Source: Ruegeria atlantica (GTDB lineage: Bacteria > Pseudomonadota > Alphaproteobacteria > Rhodobacterales > Rhodobacteraceae). From it: a stretch of DNA of 64,000 nt. The stretch lies in assembly GCF_013032455.1 (NCBI RefSeq), contig NZ_WQCF01000007.1:186001-250000 (forward strand). Direction: 5' to 3'. Under the pieces are notes generated by a model. The model did not search any database. It was not told where the DNA came from and saw nothing but the letters and a program-made list of their open reading frames with translations. Of the stretch, positions 17,352 to 26,300 are shown one piece after another (positions within the stretch are counted from its first letter, which is position 1; each line of letters begins with the position of its first letter). The translations under genes and the position numbers were made by a program.

Positions 17352-17367
17352 AATTTCAAATGAAATT
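17352..17367. promoter_or_regulatory. Palindrome between irr and fabA
   Basis: AATTTCA (17352-17358) and TGAAATT (17361-17367) are perfect inverted halves separated by AA. The element lies 52 bases from the irr start and 122 from the fabA start. It is AT-rich in a GC-rich genome and has the form of a dimeric regulator site. Irr or another Fur-type protein is a candidate, but the sequence is not the textbook ICE box. Confidence 0.45.
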
Positions 17368-17488
17368 CATTCGCAAAGAATGCACTGAACACAACATGAT
17401 GTGGGCGAGCGCTCTTGCAGGACCTTGCATACGGGTGCTAGGTGAGGCCAGATAAGACGAACGAACACTTGGCAGGAGAGGCGGCAGA

Positions 17489-17998
17489 ATGGCCCAATTC
17501 CCGAGCAGCTTTGACAAGGACGATCTGCTGAAATGCGCCCGCGGCGAGTTATTCGGCCCCGGCAACGCGCAGCTACCTGCTCCGCCGATGCTGATGATGG
17601 ATCGCATCACCGAGATTTCGGAAGATGGCGGCGCGCACGGCAAAGGCCATGTTCTTGCCGAATTCGACATCACCCCGGACCTGTGGTTCTTTGACTGCCA
17701 TTTCCCCGGCAACCCGATCATGCCGGGCTGTCTGGGGCTGGACGGCTTGTGGCAGTTGACCGGTTTCAATTTGGGCTGGCGCGGCTGGCAAGGGCGCGGC
17801 ATGGCTGTAGGCGTAGGTGAGGTCAAGCTGACCGGCATGGTGCGCCCGGACCGCAAGATGCTGACTTACAAAATTGATTTCAAAAAGGCGATTCAAACCC
17901 GCCGCCTGACCATGGGTGTGGCGGACGGAATCGTCGAAGCGGACGGCGAAATGATTTACGATGTCAAAGACATGAAAGTCGTTCTGTCCGAAGCCTGA
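17489..17998 (+). CDS. fabA: 3-hydroxydecanoyl-ACP dehydratase/isomerase
   Basis: This enzyme introduces the double bond in anaerobic-type unsaturated fatty acid synthesis, dehydrating 3-hydroxydecanoyl-ACP and isomerising trans-2 to cis-3. The 169 residues carry catalytic His71 in [14 protein letters not shown] and Asp85 in [10 protein letters not shown], matching the E. coli spacing (His70, Asp84). The conserved PPMLMMDRI is at residue 32. AGGAG lies upstream of the ATG. It is followed 31 bases later by fabB and then fabI, forming the operon. Confidence 0.97.
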   Translation: MAQFPSSFDKDDLLKCARGELFGPGNAQLPAPPMLMMDRITEISEDGGAHGKGHVLAEFDITPDLWFFDCHFPGNPIMPGCLGLDGLWQLTGFNLGWRGWQGRGMAVGVGEVKLTGMVRPDRKMLTYKIDFKKAIQTRRLTMGVADGIVEADGEMIYDVKDMKVVLSEA

Positions 17999-18029
17999 GC
18001 CTGACTGGCCCGAAATAAGGAGCACGCAC

Positions 18030-19259
18030 ATGCGTCGAGTAGTTGTCACCGGTTTGGGGGTTGTCTCCTCCATCGGGAACAATGCCGAAGAGGTTCTGGC
18101 CTCTCTCAAGGCTGGCAAGTCCGGCATCGAAGCCAACGAACAGATGGTTGAACATGGATTTCGCAGCCAGATCGCCGGATCGCTGAAGATTGACGTATCC
18201 GAGCATGTGGACAAGCGCACCCTGCGGTTTATGGGTCCCGGCGCGGCCTATGCCCATATCGCCATGGCGCAGGCTATTGCCGATTCCGGCCTGACCGAAG
18301 ATCAGGTTGTCAATCCACGCACCGGCCTGGTTGCCGGATCAGGGGGGCCGTCGACCAGCGCCATGCTGACGGCGCATCAGACTGTGTTGAAGAATGGTGC
18401 GACCAAGCGGATCGGTCCTTTTGCAGTGCCAAAATGCATGTGTTCGACGATATCTGCCAACCTTGCAACTGCGTTCAAGATTAAGGGCATCAACTATTCG
18501 ATCACCTCGGCCTGCTCGACTTCGCTGCATTGCATCGGCAACGCGGCAGAGCAGATCATGATGGGTAAGCAGGACGTGATGTTCGCCGGCGGTGGCGAGG
18601 AACTGGACTGGACCCTGTCCTGCCTGTTCGACGCGATGGGCGCGATGTCCTCGAAATACAATGACACGCCCGAGAAAGCCTCGCGCGCGTTTGATCAGGA
18701 CCGCGACGGCTTCGTGATCTCGGGCGGCGGCGGTATCGTCGTGCTTGAGGATCTGGAGCACGCGCTGGCCCGTGGTGCCAAGATTTATGCCGAAGTAACC
18801 GGCTTTGCCGCCACCTCTGACGGGCATGATATGGTTGCACCTTCCGGCGAAGGTGGCGAGCGCGCGATGCGTCTGGCCTTGGCAACATTGCCCGAGGGCC
18901 GCAAGGTCGATTACATCAACGCCCACGGCACCTCGACCCCGGTCGGTGATGTGGGTGAGGTCGAAGCCGTCCGCCGCATCTTTGGCGAGGGCAACGTGCC
19001 GCCAATTTCCTCGACCAAGTCGATGACAGGGCACGCTCAGGGCGCGGCTGGCGCGTTGGAAGCGATCTTCTGCCTGCTGATGCTGGACAATGACTTTATT
19101 ACTCCGTCGATCAACGTCGACACACTCTCCGAAGGCATCATGCCCGGTGAAATTGCTACTCAAGTAGTTGAAAACGCAGGTCTGGACAGTGTCATGACCA
19201 ACAGCTTCGGCTTTGGCGGCACCAACGGCTCCATGATTCTGTCAAAGTATAACGGGTGA
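18030..19259 (+). CDS. fabB: 3-oxoacyl-ACP synthase I
   Basis: This condensing enzyme elongates the cis-3-decenoyl-ACP made by FabA. The 409 residues show the thiolase fold with the Cys-His-His triad: [11 protein letters not shown] near residue 163, [11 protein letters not shown], and [12 protein letters not shown]. The GFGGTNGS glycine-rich loop is close to the C-terminus. Its partnership with fabA, and the length, favour FabB over FabF. AAGGAG precedes the ATG. The stop codon lies two bases before the chosen fabI start. Confidence 0.97.
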   Translation: MRRVVVTGLGVVSSIGNNAEEVLASLKAGKSGIEANEQMVEHGFRSQIAGSLKIDVSEHVDKRTLRFMGPGAAYAHIAMAQAIADSGLTEDQVVNPRTGLVAGSGGPSTSAMLTAHQTVLKNGATKRIGPFAVPKCMCSTISANLATAFKIKGINYSITSACSTSLHCIGNAAEQIMMGKQDVMFAGGGEELDWTLSCLFDAMGAMSSKYNDTPEKASRAFDQDRDGFVISGGGGIVVLEDLEHALARGAKIYAEVTGFAATSDGHDMVAPSGEGGERAMRLALATLPEGRKVDYINAHGTSTPVGDVGEVEAVRRIFGEGNVPPISSTKSMTGHAQGAAGALEAIFCLLMLDNDFITPSINVDTLSEGIMPGEIATQVVENAGLDSVMTNSFGFGGTNGSMILSKYNG

Positions 19260-19261
19260 AA

Positions 19262-20056
19262 ATGATGTCGGATCTTCTTAAGGGCAAACGCGGCCTGATC
19301 ATGGGCGTGGCGAATGACCGGTCGATTGCATGGGGCATTTCCAAGGCTATGCATGAGGCTGGCGCAGAACTGGCCTTTACCTATCAAGGTGAGGCATTCG
19401 GCAAACGGCTTGAGCCTTTGGCCCAGAGCCTAGGCAGCGATTTCATGGTGGACGCAGATGTTACCGACGACGCCTCGCTGGACCGCGCGTTCAACGAACT
19501 GGGCGAACGCTGGCCGAGCATCGACTTCGTTGTTCACGCGATTGCCTATTCGGACAAGTCCGAATTGACAGGCCGGTTCCTGAATACCACCCGCGCCAAT
19601 TTCAAGCATTCCATGGATGTCTCGGCCTATTCCTTTATCGAGGTCGCGCGCCGCGCTTATCCGTTGATGAAAGACAATGGCGGCTCACTGATCACGCTAA
19701 CCTATCAGGGTTCAAACCGCGTCGTACCGAACTACAACGTGATGGGCGTTGCCAAGGCCGCGTTGGAATCAGCTACGCGCTATTTGGCCAACGATCTGGG
19801 CCCTGACGGTATCCGCGTGAACGCAATTTCTCCCGGCCCGATGAAAACACTCGCCGGGGCAGCCATCGGTGGTGCGCGCAAAACATACAAATTCTGCGAT
19901 CAGAACGCCCCGATGCGTTCGAACGCGACGCTGGAAGCGGTCGGTGGCACTGCTGTTTACCTGACTTCGGACGCCGGAGCCTGCACCACGGGCGAAATTA
20001 TCAAGGTGGACGGCGGATTCCACGTCCTTGGGATGCCTCAACCCGATCACATGTGA
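19262..20056 (+). CDS. fabI: Enoyl-ACP reductase (NADH)
   Basis: This enzyme performs the final reduction of each elongation cycle and is a short-chain dehydrogenase. The 264 residues show MGVANDRSIAWGI for NADH binding, and the FabI-type active site with Tyr in VVPNYNVMGVAKAALE and Lys seven residues on. The start is ambiguous: GTG at 19256, ATG at 19262 or ATG at 19265 (MSDLLKGKRG) are all in frame. I list 19262, but 19265 is equally likely. The gene is the third of the fabA-fabB-fabI operon. Confidence 0.95.
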   Translation: MMSDLLKGKRGLIMGVANDRSIAWGISKAMHEAGAELAFTYQGEAFGKRLEPLAQSLGSDFMVDADVTDDASLDRAFNELGERWPSIDFVVHAIAYSDKSELTGRFLNTTRANFKHSMDVSAYSFIEVARRAYPLMKDNGGSLITLTYQGSNRVVPNYNVMGVAKAALESATRYLANDLGPDGIRVNAISPGPMKTLAGAAIGGARKTYKFCDQNAPMRSNATLEAVGGTAVYLTSDAGACTTGEIIKVDGGFHVLGMPQPDHM

Positions 20057-20070
20057 CCTGATCTTTCCCT

Positions 20071-20103
20071 GCCCGTGCCAAGATTTGACCATCTTTCACG
20101 GGC
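20071..20103. repeat. Hairpin after fabI
   Basis: GCCCGTG at 20071-20077 pairs with CACGGGC at 20097-20103 around a 19-base loop. It lies just after the fabI stop and just before the small membrane protein gene. No T tract follows, so it may be a weak terminator or attenuator. Confidence 0.35.
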
Positions 20104-20115
20104 ACGGATAGCTGC

Positions 20116-20301
20116 ATGAGCAAAGCAGAACAAATCATTGCCAACAACACGCGGGTTTCACGAAGCAAGCAGGGCTTTCTGGGTCAACGAGGCCGAATAG
20201 CCCTATTGGCCCTGATCGCGCTGCTCATGCTGTTTGTGTACTTCACTCAGCCAGATGTACGTGCAACATTTGCTTCTTGGACCAGCCTGCTTTCAGGCTG
20301 A
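20116..20301 (+). CDS. Small single-pass membrane protein, unknown
   Basis: This 61-residue product has a basic N-terminus (ending SRSKQGFLGQRGR), one hydrophobic helix (IALLALIALLMLFVYF, about residues 28-43) and a short polar tail. I recognise no family. The ATG has no strong ribosome binding site in view. It follows fabI by 59 bases and is convergent with the FKBP gene at 20325. It is probably real because its composition is membrane-like and it fits the gap, but the evidence is limited. Confidence 0.55.
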   Translation: MSKAEQIIANNTRVSRSKQGFLGQRGRIALLALIALLMLFVYFTQPDVRATFASWTSLLSG

Positions 20302-20324
20302 TCCTACATTCTGTTACAGAGCGG

Positions 20325-20753
20325 TCAGTTGATTGAGACAACTTCAATGTCGAAAATCAAATCCTGCCCCGCCAGCGGGTGGTTGGCGTCCAGAGTCACT
20401 GTGGCCTCATCCACCTCGACCACTGTCACGGGCAAAGCTTGCCCGTCGGGCGTCTGCATCTGTAGCTGCGTACCAAGATCAAGCGGGATGTCATCTGGGA
20501 TACCCTCGCGCGGAATTTGTTGTCGCATTGCAGGGTTGATGGGGCCATAGGCGTCGACGCAAGCGATCTCAACGCGTTTTTTCTCACCCACCGTCAGGCC
20601 CGGCATCGCTGTATCGAGGCCAGGGATGATGTGACCTGACCCAACCTCGAATTCCAGCGGATCGCGCCCTTCGGAGCTGTCGAACACGTTGCCATCCAAC
20701 AGCGTTCCTTTGTAGTGGATGCGAACCGTGTCGCCTTGTTTGATCTCGGTCAT
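20325..20753 (-). CDS. FKBP-type peptidyl-prolyl isomerase, SlyD-like
   Basis: This cytosolic proline isomerase and chaperone has 142 residues starting MTEIKQGDTVRIHYKGTLLDGNVFDSS. The FKBP domain has an insert-in-flap arrangement (roughly residues 70-120), as in SlyD, and there is no histidine-rich nickel-binding tail. GSGHIIPGLDTAMPGLTVGEKK is the family hallmark. The ATG at 20753 has GGAGG seven bases upstream; the longer frame from 20789 includes that site and is rejected. It stands alone between convergent and divergent plus-strand genes. Confidence 0.93.
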   Translation of the reverse strand: MTEIKQGDTVRIHYKGTLLDGNVFDSSEGRDPLEFEVGSGHIIPGLDTAMPGLTVGEKKRVEIACVDAYGPINPAMRQQIPREGIPDDIPLDLGTQLQMQTPDGQALPVTVVEVDEATVTLDANHPLAGQDLIFDIEVVSIN

Positions 20754-20881
20754 GGGTGGCCTCCGGCCGTTAGGAAATTGAGCGCCCAAACCTAGGGGCT
20801 AACACGGTATTGTAAACCCTTCCCCCCTTTTGCGGCTGCAACTCTTGTGCCAACCTGCGCCCGACTAAGGGAGACGACGTG

Positions 20882-21571
20882 ATGCCAATCACCACCTGCG
20901 TATTCGACGCCTATGGCACGCTGTTCGATGTGGCCGCTGCCGCGCGGCAGGCCGCAGCCGAACCCGGTTTCGAGAAGTTACAGCAGAAATGGCCGGAACT
21001 GGCCAATCACTGGCGGCTGAAGCAGCTGCAATACACCTGGTTGCGCGCAATCACCGATGCCCATGCTGATTTCTGGGATGTGACTCAGGACGGGTTGGAC
21101 TGGGCGCTTGAGGCATCGGAGCTTGAAGGAAACCCGCAACTGCGCCAGCGCCTACTGGATCTGTATTGGGAGCTTCAGGCCTACCCGGAGGTCCCTCAAA
21201 TGCTGGTTGACCTGAAGGCCGGAGGACTGAAGACCGCAATTCTATCCAACGGATCGCGTCCGATGCTGGATGGCGCTGTGCAATCGGCAGGAATTGGCGA
21301 CGTGCTGGACGACGTGCTGTCGGTCGAAAGCGTTGGCGTCTTCAAACCGCATTCCAGCGTTTACGATCTGGTGCAACAGCGTTTCGGTGGCAATCGAGAC
21401 GAGGTACTGTTTGTCAGTTCCAACGGATGGGATGCAGCGGGCGCCAGCGGGTACGGCTTTGTAACCGCGTGGGTTAATCGGGCTGGCGAGCCCATGGACC
21501 GCTTGCCATGGAAGCCCGCGCATGTTCTGTCCGACCTGACGACGATCCCTCAACTGGCCGGACTTGAATGA
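20882..21571 (+). CDS. HAD-superfamily hydrolase, type II haloacid dehalogenase
   Basis: This 229-residue enzyme fits L-2-haloacid dehalogenase: the nucleophile Asp9 in CVFDAYGTLFD, SNGS in motif II, Lys in GVFKPHSSVYD, and SSNGWDAAGASGYGF in motif III or IV. These enzymes release halide from short 2-haloacids, but related members act on other substrates. The ATG at 20882 is preferred to a GTG three bases upstream. The stop overlaps the next hydrolase gene by four bases, so three genes (20882-23366) are translationally coupled. Confidence 0.88.
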   Translation: MPITTCVFDAYGTLFDVAAAARQAAAEPGFEKLQQKWPELANHWRLKQLQYTWLRAITDAHADFWDVTQDGLDWALEASELEGNPQLRQRLLDLYWELQAYPEVPQMLVDLKAGGLKTAILSNGSRPMLDGAVQSAGIGDVLDDVLSVESVGVFKPHSSVYDLVQQRFGGNRDEVLFVSSNGWDAAGASGYGFVTAWVNRAGEPMDRLPWKPAHVLSDLTTIPQLAGLE

Positions 21572-22395
21572 CTTTTTTCACCACCTCCGATGATAAGCGC
21601 ATTTATTACACAGACACAGGGTCCGGGATTCCTCTGCTGTGCCTTGCGGGGCTGACCCGTTGCAGCCAGGATTTCTCGCACCTCGCGCCGCATGTCACCG
21701 ATCTACGGATGATCACGATGGATTACCGGGGGCGTGGAAAATCGGATCATGACCCTGACTACATGAACTACAACGTCCTTCGCGAATCCCACGACGTGAT
21801 CGAATTGCTGGATCATCTCGGGCTGGACCGCGTGGTAGTTCTGGGCACTTCGCGCGGTGGTCTGATCGTTATGGCGCTGGCCGCCAGCCACCCTGATCGG
21901 TTGGCTGGCGTAATCCTGAATGATGTTGGCCCGGTGATCGAACCTGCGGGTATCGCCAAGATCATGGACTATGTCGGCAAACCTCCAATGTCGGCCACGT
22001 ATGATGACGCAGCTCTGGCTATGCAAAACACAATGCAGCATCAGTTCCCCGACGTGTCGTTAGAGCGGTGGCGGCAGCAGGTGGAAATCCAGTACGAGCA
22101 AACCGATGAAGGTCTGGCGCTTCGTTATGATCCGGCCCTGCGCACGGCGCTGTTGGATCAGGCTGCGGCAGGCGCGACGCCGGATCTATGGATGTTCTTC
22201 GAAGTCCTGCGGGACATTCCCACCGGCGTTATTCGCGGTGCGAACTCAGACGTTCTCGGCAAGGACACGCTGATCGAAATGCACAAACGCCACCCCGGCC
22301 TTATATCGGCAGAAATACCGGATCGCGGCCATGTGCCATTTCTGGACGAGCCGCAGTCATTGGACCTGATCCGCAAAGTATTGGACACCGCATGA
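21568..22395 (+). CDS. Alpha/beta hydrolase
   Basis: The protein has 275 residues with the alpha/beta hydrolase fold: oxyanion region LLCLAGLTRCSQDF, nucleophile elbow GTSRGGLIV, an acid after strand 6 and His in DRGHVPFLDEP near the C-terminus. The substrate cannot be read from the sequence. It is coupled by ATGA overlaps to the dehalogenase gene before it and the dehydratase gene after it, suggesting a joint catabolic step on a small organic acid or ester. Confidence 0.88.
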   Translation: MTFFTTSDDKRIYYTDTGSGIPLLCLAGLTRCSQDFSHLAPHVTDLRMITMDYRGRGKSDHDPDYMNYNVLRESHDVIELLDHLGLDRVVVLGTSRGGLIVMALAASHPDRLAGVILNDVGPVIEPAGIAKIMDYVGKPPMSATYDDAALAMQNTMQHQFPDVSLERWRQQVEIQYEQTDEGLALRYDPALRTALLDQAAAGATPDLWMFFEVLRDIPTGVIRGANSDVLGKDTLIEMHKRHPGLISAEIPDRGHVPFLDEPQSLDLIRKVLDTA

Positions 22396-23366
22396 GCACA
22401 CTGGGCATGATCGAAGCCGCCGCCGAACGGCTGCGGGGCCACGTTCGGGAAACGCCGCTTCTGACCTCTCCATTTTTGGATGAGTTGGCAGGGCGGCGCG
22501 TGCTGGTGAAACCGGAATGCCTGCAACACACCGGCAGCTTCAAATTCCGAGGCGCGTGGTCTGCGATTTCCGCCCTTAACGAGGCAGACCGAAAACATGG
22601 CGTGATCGCGTTTTCCTCAGGCAATCACGCACAAGGCGTGGCCTATGCCGCCGCGCAGCACGGGATTTCGTCGGTAATCGTGATGCCTTCGGACGCGCCC
22701 CAGTTGAAGATCAACAACACCCGCGCGCTGGGGGCCGAGGTCGTACTGTATGACCGCGCCAATGAAAGCCGGGAAGAGATCGGCGAGGCGCTGGCAACTG
22801 AGCGTGGTCTGACCCTGATCCGCCCCTATGATGAGCCGCAGGTGATTGCCGGTCAGGGTACGACTGGGCTGGAGATCGCCCGGCAGGCCACTGCTTTGGC
22901 AGTGGAAAAGGCGGATGTTCTGGTCTGCTGCGGCGGCGGCGGGCTGACCTCGGGGATTGCATTGGCGCTTGAGGACCACGCGCCCGGCCTGCGTGCGCGC
23001 CCATGTGAGCCCGAAGGCTTCGATGACGTCAAACGATCCCTGGCCACGGGCGAAATACAGAACAACAACGCCGCCTCGGGCAATATTTGCGACGCGATCC
23101 TGACACCGCAACCGGGGCAAATCACGTTTCCAATCCTGAAACGCCTATGTGGTCCGGGCTTGTCTGTTACCGAAGAAGAAGCGATGCGTGCTATGGCACT
23201 AGCGTTTCTGCGTCTGAAAATCGTGTTGGAGCCGGGCGGAGCAGTGTCTCTGGCCTCAGCCCTATTCCGAAAAGATGAAATTGAAGGTGACGCGGTAATC
23301 GTTGTGGCGTCGGGGGGGAATGCAGATCCCGAAGTCTTTGGAAAAGCACTGGAATTCCTGACCTGA
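22392..23366 (+). CDS. Threonine/serine dehydratase-type PLP enzyme
   Basis: This fold-type II PLP enzyme of 324 residues has the Schiff-base Lys in HTGSFKFRGA, the substrate loop FSSGNHAQGVA, the glycine-rich phosphate loop CCGGGGLTSG, and SGGNAD near the end. It lacks a C-terminal ACT domain, so it resembles catabolic or EutB-like dehydratases rather than IlvA. Start at 22392 overlaps the previous stop (ATGA); a longer frame from 22188 lies within the hydrolase gene. The exact substrate (threonine, serine, 3-hydroxyaspartate or other) is open. Confidence 0.88.
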   Translation: MSTLGMIEAAAERLRGHVRETPLLTSPFLDELAGRRVLVKPECLQHTGSFKFRGAWSAISALNEADRKHGVIAFSSGNHAQGVAYAAAQHGISSVIVMPSDAPQLKINNTRALGAEVVLYDRANESREEIGEALATERGLTLIRPYDEPQVIAGQGTTGLEIARQATALAVEKADVLVCCGGGGLTSGIALALEDHAPGLRARPCEPEGFDDVKRSLATGEIQNNNAASGNICDAILTPQPGQITFPILKRLCGPGLSVTEEEAMRAMALAFLRLKIVLEPGGAVSLASALFRKDEIEGDAVIVVASGGNADPEVFGKALEFLT

Positions 23367-23425
23367 CATAAATCAAGAGTTGGGCCATTTTGACACCGTA
23401 ACGTATGACCACAGGGGATTGAGTC

Positions 23426-24214
23426 ATGCAGATTGCAGATTTTGGAGACGTGCAGCTACACTATCGTGTTGATGGTGACCCAAACGGCGCGCCGATTGTG
23501 TTTGCCAACTCACTTGGCACCGATCTGCGCTTATGGGATGCGATGCTGACCCATCTTCCCTCGGGCCTTCGGATTATCCGCTATGACAAGCGCGGGCATG
23601 GCCTTTCGTCGCAACCTCCTGCGCCCTATTCCATGGGTGCCCTGGTTCGCGATGCCGAGGCTCTGCTGGACCACCTGGAAGTACGAGATTGCGTCTTTGT
23701 CGGCCTGTCTATTGGCGGGTTGATTGCGCAGGGGCTGGCGGTAAAGCGAATGGATCAGGTCCGCGCGCTGGTCCTGTCCAATACTGCCGCCAAGATTGGC
23801 ATCCCCTCAATCTGGCAAGATCGGATGGACGCGGTACGGCGGGGCGGTATCGAAGCGCTGGCCGACGCGACAATGGAGCGTTGGTTCTCGAAAAAGTTCC
23901 AAGCTTCACTGGATCATCTTCTGTGGCGCAACATGATGGTGCGGCAGCCTGTTGACGGATATCTGGGCTGCTGCGCCGCCATCTCGGGCACGGATTTCTA
24001 CACCCCGACCAGCGGTCTGCGCCTGCCCACACTGGGTATTGCAGGCAGCGAGGACGGCTCGACCCCGCCCGATCTGGTGCGTGAAACGATCGAACTGATC
24101 CCCGGTTCCAAATTCGAACTGATGCGCAGGGCCGGTCATTTACCGTGTGTCGAACAACCGGCGGAATACGCAGCCCTGCTGCGCGGTTTTTTGACCGAAA
24201 TCGGACATATTTGA
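23426..24214 (+). CDS. pcaD: 3-oxoadipate enol-lactonase
   Basis: This alpha/beta hydrolase opens the enol-lactone in the protocatechuate branch of the beta-ketoadipate pathway. The 262 residues match the family: FANSLGTDLRLWDAML for the oxyanion region, YDKRGHGLSS, the elbow GLSIGGLIAQG with the catalytic Ser, WFSKKF, and RRAGHLPCVEQP with the catalytic His. No other pca genes are present in the window, so it is isolated from its pathway here. It precedes another hydrolase gene by 12 bases, and the two probably share a transcript. Confidence 0.88.
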   Translation: MQIADFGDVQLHYRVDGDPNGAPIVFANSLGTDLRLWDAMLTHLPSGLRIIRYDKRGHGLSSQPPAPYSMGALVRDAEALLDHLEVRDCVFVGLSIGGLIAQGLAVKRMDQVRALVLSNTAAKIGIPSIWQDRMDAVRRGGIEALADATMERWFSKKFQASLDHLLWRNMMVRQPVDGYLGCCAAISGTDFYTPTSGLRLPTLGIAGSEDGSTPPDLVRETIELIPGSKFELMRRAGHLPCVEQPAEYAALLRGFLTEIGHI

Positions 24215-24226
24215 AGGAGCGGACCC

Positions 24227-24949
24227 GTGGCAGATTTTCTGTTGATTCATGGTTCCTGTCACGGTGCCTGGTGTTGGCGAGATTTGATCCCTGCGCTTCA
24301 GGCGTTGGGTCACTCGGCGCGCGCTGTAGATTTGCCCAGCCACGGTGCAGACCCGACACCCATAGCAAATGTCACTTTGGATGGCTGCCGCGATGCGGTT
24401 TTGTCGGCCTGCACACCTGAAACCATAGTGGTCGGTCATTCCTGGGGCGGCTACCCAATCAGCGCTGCCGCCGAGGCCGCTCCGAGCGCGATGCGCGCCC
24501 TGATCTATCTATGCGCCTATGTTCCGCAAGACGGATTATCGATGGTTGAAATGCGCAAGCGCGCACCCCGCCAATTGATCGTCGATGCGGTCGAAAAATC
24601 GACAGACGGCCTGTCGTATACGGTCAAACCCGATATGGTGCAGGACCTGTTTTACCACGACTGCCCCCCTGAAACCGTGCCTTACGCCTTTGCGCGACTC
24701 TGCCCCCAGGCCATCGCTCCGCAGGACACTCCTCTGCCCCTGTCCGACAAATTCGCCCGTGTTCCCAAAGCCTATATCCGCGCGACAGATGACCATACGA
24801 TCCCAACGGAATACGAAGAACAGATGAGCCATGTTGCCCCCGAAGATTTGCGGGCGACGATCAACAGCTCTCATTCCCCGTTCTTCGCCCAGCCCCGCCT
24901 TCTGGCTGAAATTCTCGACGACTTGGAACAAAAATTACCGAAGACATAA
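24227..24949 (+). CDS. Alpha/beta hydrolase, esterase-like
   Basis: This 240-residue protein begins ADFLLIHGSCHGAWCWRDLIPAL, the HGxxHGAWCW pattern of plant-type methylesterases and hydroxynitrile lyases. The nucleophile elbow is GHSWGGYPIS, and the catalytic His is probably in NSSHSPFF near the C-terminus. The GTG start is supported by AAGGAG seven bases upstream. It follows pcaD closely. The substrate is unknown; hydrolysis of small esters is the safe guess. Confidence 0.85.
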   Translation: MADFLLIHGSCHGAWCWRDLIPALQALGHSARAVDLPSHGADPTPIANVTLDGCRDAVLSACTPETIVVGHSWGGYPISAAAEAAPSAMRALIYLCAYVPQDGLSMVEMRKRAPRQLIVDAVEKSTDGLSYTVKPDMVQDLFYHDCPPETVPYAFARLCPQAIAPQDTPLPLSDKFARVPKAYIRATDDHTIPTEYEEQMSHVAPEDLRATINSSHSPFFAQPRLLAEILDDLEQKLPKT

Positions 24950-25020
24950 CCCGACGCAACAGACGCTTCACACGTGAACCAAGCGTGATAGGGTCCGGGT
25001 GAAACTCACGAACGGTTCCC

Positions 25021-26220
25021 ATGCGCCTACCCTTTCTCTTTGTTCTCGGAACAGTCATGATCGACGCGATGGGCATCGGTCTGGTTCTGCCCATCATGCC
25101 GGAATTGATTGTCGAGGTTCAGGGCGGCACGCTAGCCGACGCGGCAATCTGGGGCGGTGTTCTGAGCACCGCCTTTGCGGCTATGCAGTTCGTCTTTGGC
25201 CCGATCTTGGGCAATCTCTCAGATGCCTATGGAAGGCGCGCGGTTCTGCTGGTGTCACTGTTCGTCATGTCATTGGATTACGTGGTAATGGCAATTGCAG
25301 GCAGCATTTGGTTGCTGCTGGCCGGGCGCATTGTGGGCGGCATCACCGCTGCCACGCATGCCACGGCGGCGGCGTTTATGGCGGATGTCTCCAAACCCCA
25401 CGAAAAAGCCGCAAATTTCGGCCTGCTTGGGGCGGCCTTTGGTGTGGGTTTCGTGCTGGGTCCGGTCATTGGAGGATTGCTAAGCGAATACGGCACCCGC
25501 GCACCATTCTGGGCAGCGGCCGGCCTGTCGGCCTTGACCTGTCTGGCTGGCTTACTGGTGATGCCTGAAACTGTTACCGACAAAAACCGCAGGGCCTTCA
25601 GCCTGCGTCGCGCCAATCCAGTGAACTCACTGCGCGCCATTGCATCCCTTCCGGGCATCCGCCCGATGCTGTGGGTCTATTTCCTGTATTCGGTGTCGAT
25701 CTACGTCTACCCCGCGATCTGGGCTTATTTCACCACCGAGCGTTTCGGCTGGTCTCCGCAAATGATCGGTTTGTCACTGGGTGTCTACGGGATTGGCATG
25801 GCCGCAGTACAAGGCGGCCTGATCCGCCCCGCGACCCGTTTTCTGGGTGAACGGGTTACGATAATTTACGGCATGGGCTTTGAGGTCGCCAGCTTTTTAC
25901 TACTGGCCTTTTTGACCAACGGGTTCATCGCACTGATGCTGATCCCGATCACCGCGCTTGGGGCGGTTGTCACCCCTGCCCTTCAGGCTTTGACCTCACG
26001 CGCAACTCCGGATTCGCAACAAGGAGAGTTGCAGGGCGTTCTCACCTCACTCCACGCGCTTTCGATGGTGATCTCTCCGCTGGTGATGACCAGCGTGTTC
26101 GCTCAATTCATAAAACCCGATGCTGCTGTATACTTGCCGGGGGCACCTTTCCTGCTTGCCTTGGTCTTGATGTGCATCGGATTTGCCCTGTTTTTGCGAT
26201 CGCGCCCTGTCGTGGCGTAA
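25021..26220 (+). CDS. MFS transporter, tetracycline-efflux-like (DHA1)
   Basis: This inner-membrane drug:H+ antiporter-like protein has 399 residues and about twelve hydrophobic helices. TM1 reads VLGTVMIDAMGIGLVLPIMPEL, and loop 2-3 has the MFS signature GNLSDAYGRRAVL. Helix 5 has GAAFGVGFVLGPVIGG, the antiporter motif C. The pattern is TetA-like, but substrates of such proteins vary and resistance cannot be inferred. It stands between the hydrolase pair and the alcohol dehydrogenase gene, on the same strand with gaps of about 70-80 bases. Confidence 0.9.
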   Translation: MRLPFLFVLGTVMIDAMGIGLVLPIMPELIVEVQGGTLADAAIWGGVLSTAFAAMQFVFGPILGNLSDAYGRRAVLLVSLFVMSLDYVVMAIAGSIWLLLAGRIVGGITAATHATAAAFMADVSKPHEKAANFGLLGAAFGVGFVLGPVIGGLLSEYGTRAPFWAAAGLSALTCLAGLLVMPETVTDKNRRAFSLRRANPVNSLRAIASLPGIRPMLWVYFLYSVSIYVYPAIWAYFTTERFGWSPQMIGLSLGVYGIGMAAVQGGLIRPATRFLGERVTIIYGMGFEVASFLLLAFLTNGFIALMLIPITALGAVVTPALQALTSRATPDSQQGELQGVLTSLHALSMVISPLVMTSVFAQFIKPDAAVYLPGAPFLLALVLMCIGFALFLRSRPVVA

Positions 26221-26300
26221 CTACGACACCCTGATGACGGTTTCCGTCTTGCGACATGCGTTTTCCCGCGCCACCGTGAACGAAAGGGAGTGAGGGACAT

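Noticed and set aside
22188..22391. Longer N-terminus for the threonine dehydratase-type protein
   Set aside because: The extension lies inside the hydrolase gene and has no conserved content; the ATGA overlap at 22392 is the natural start.
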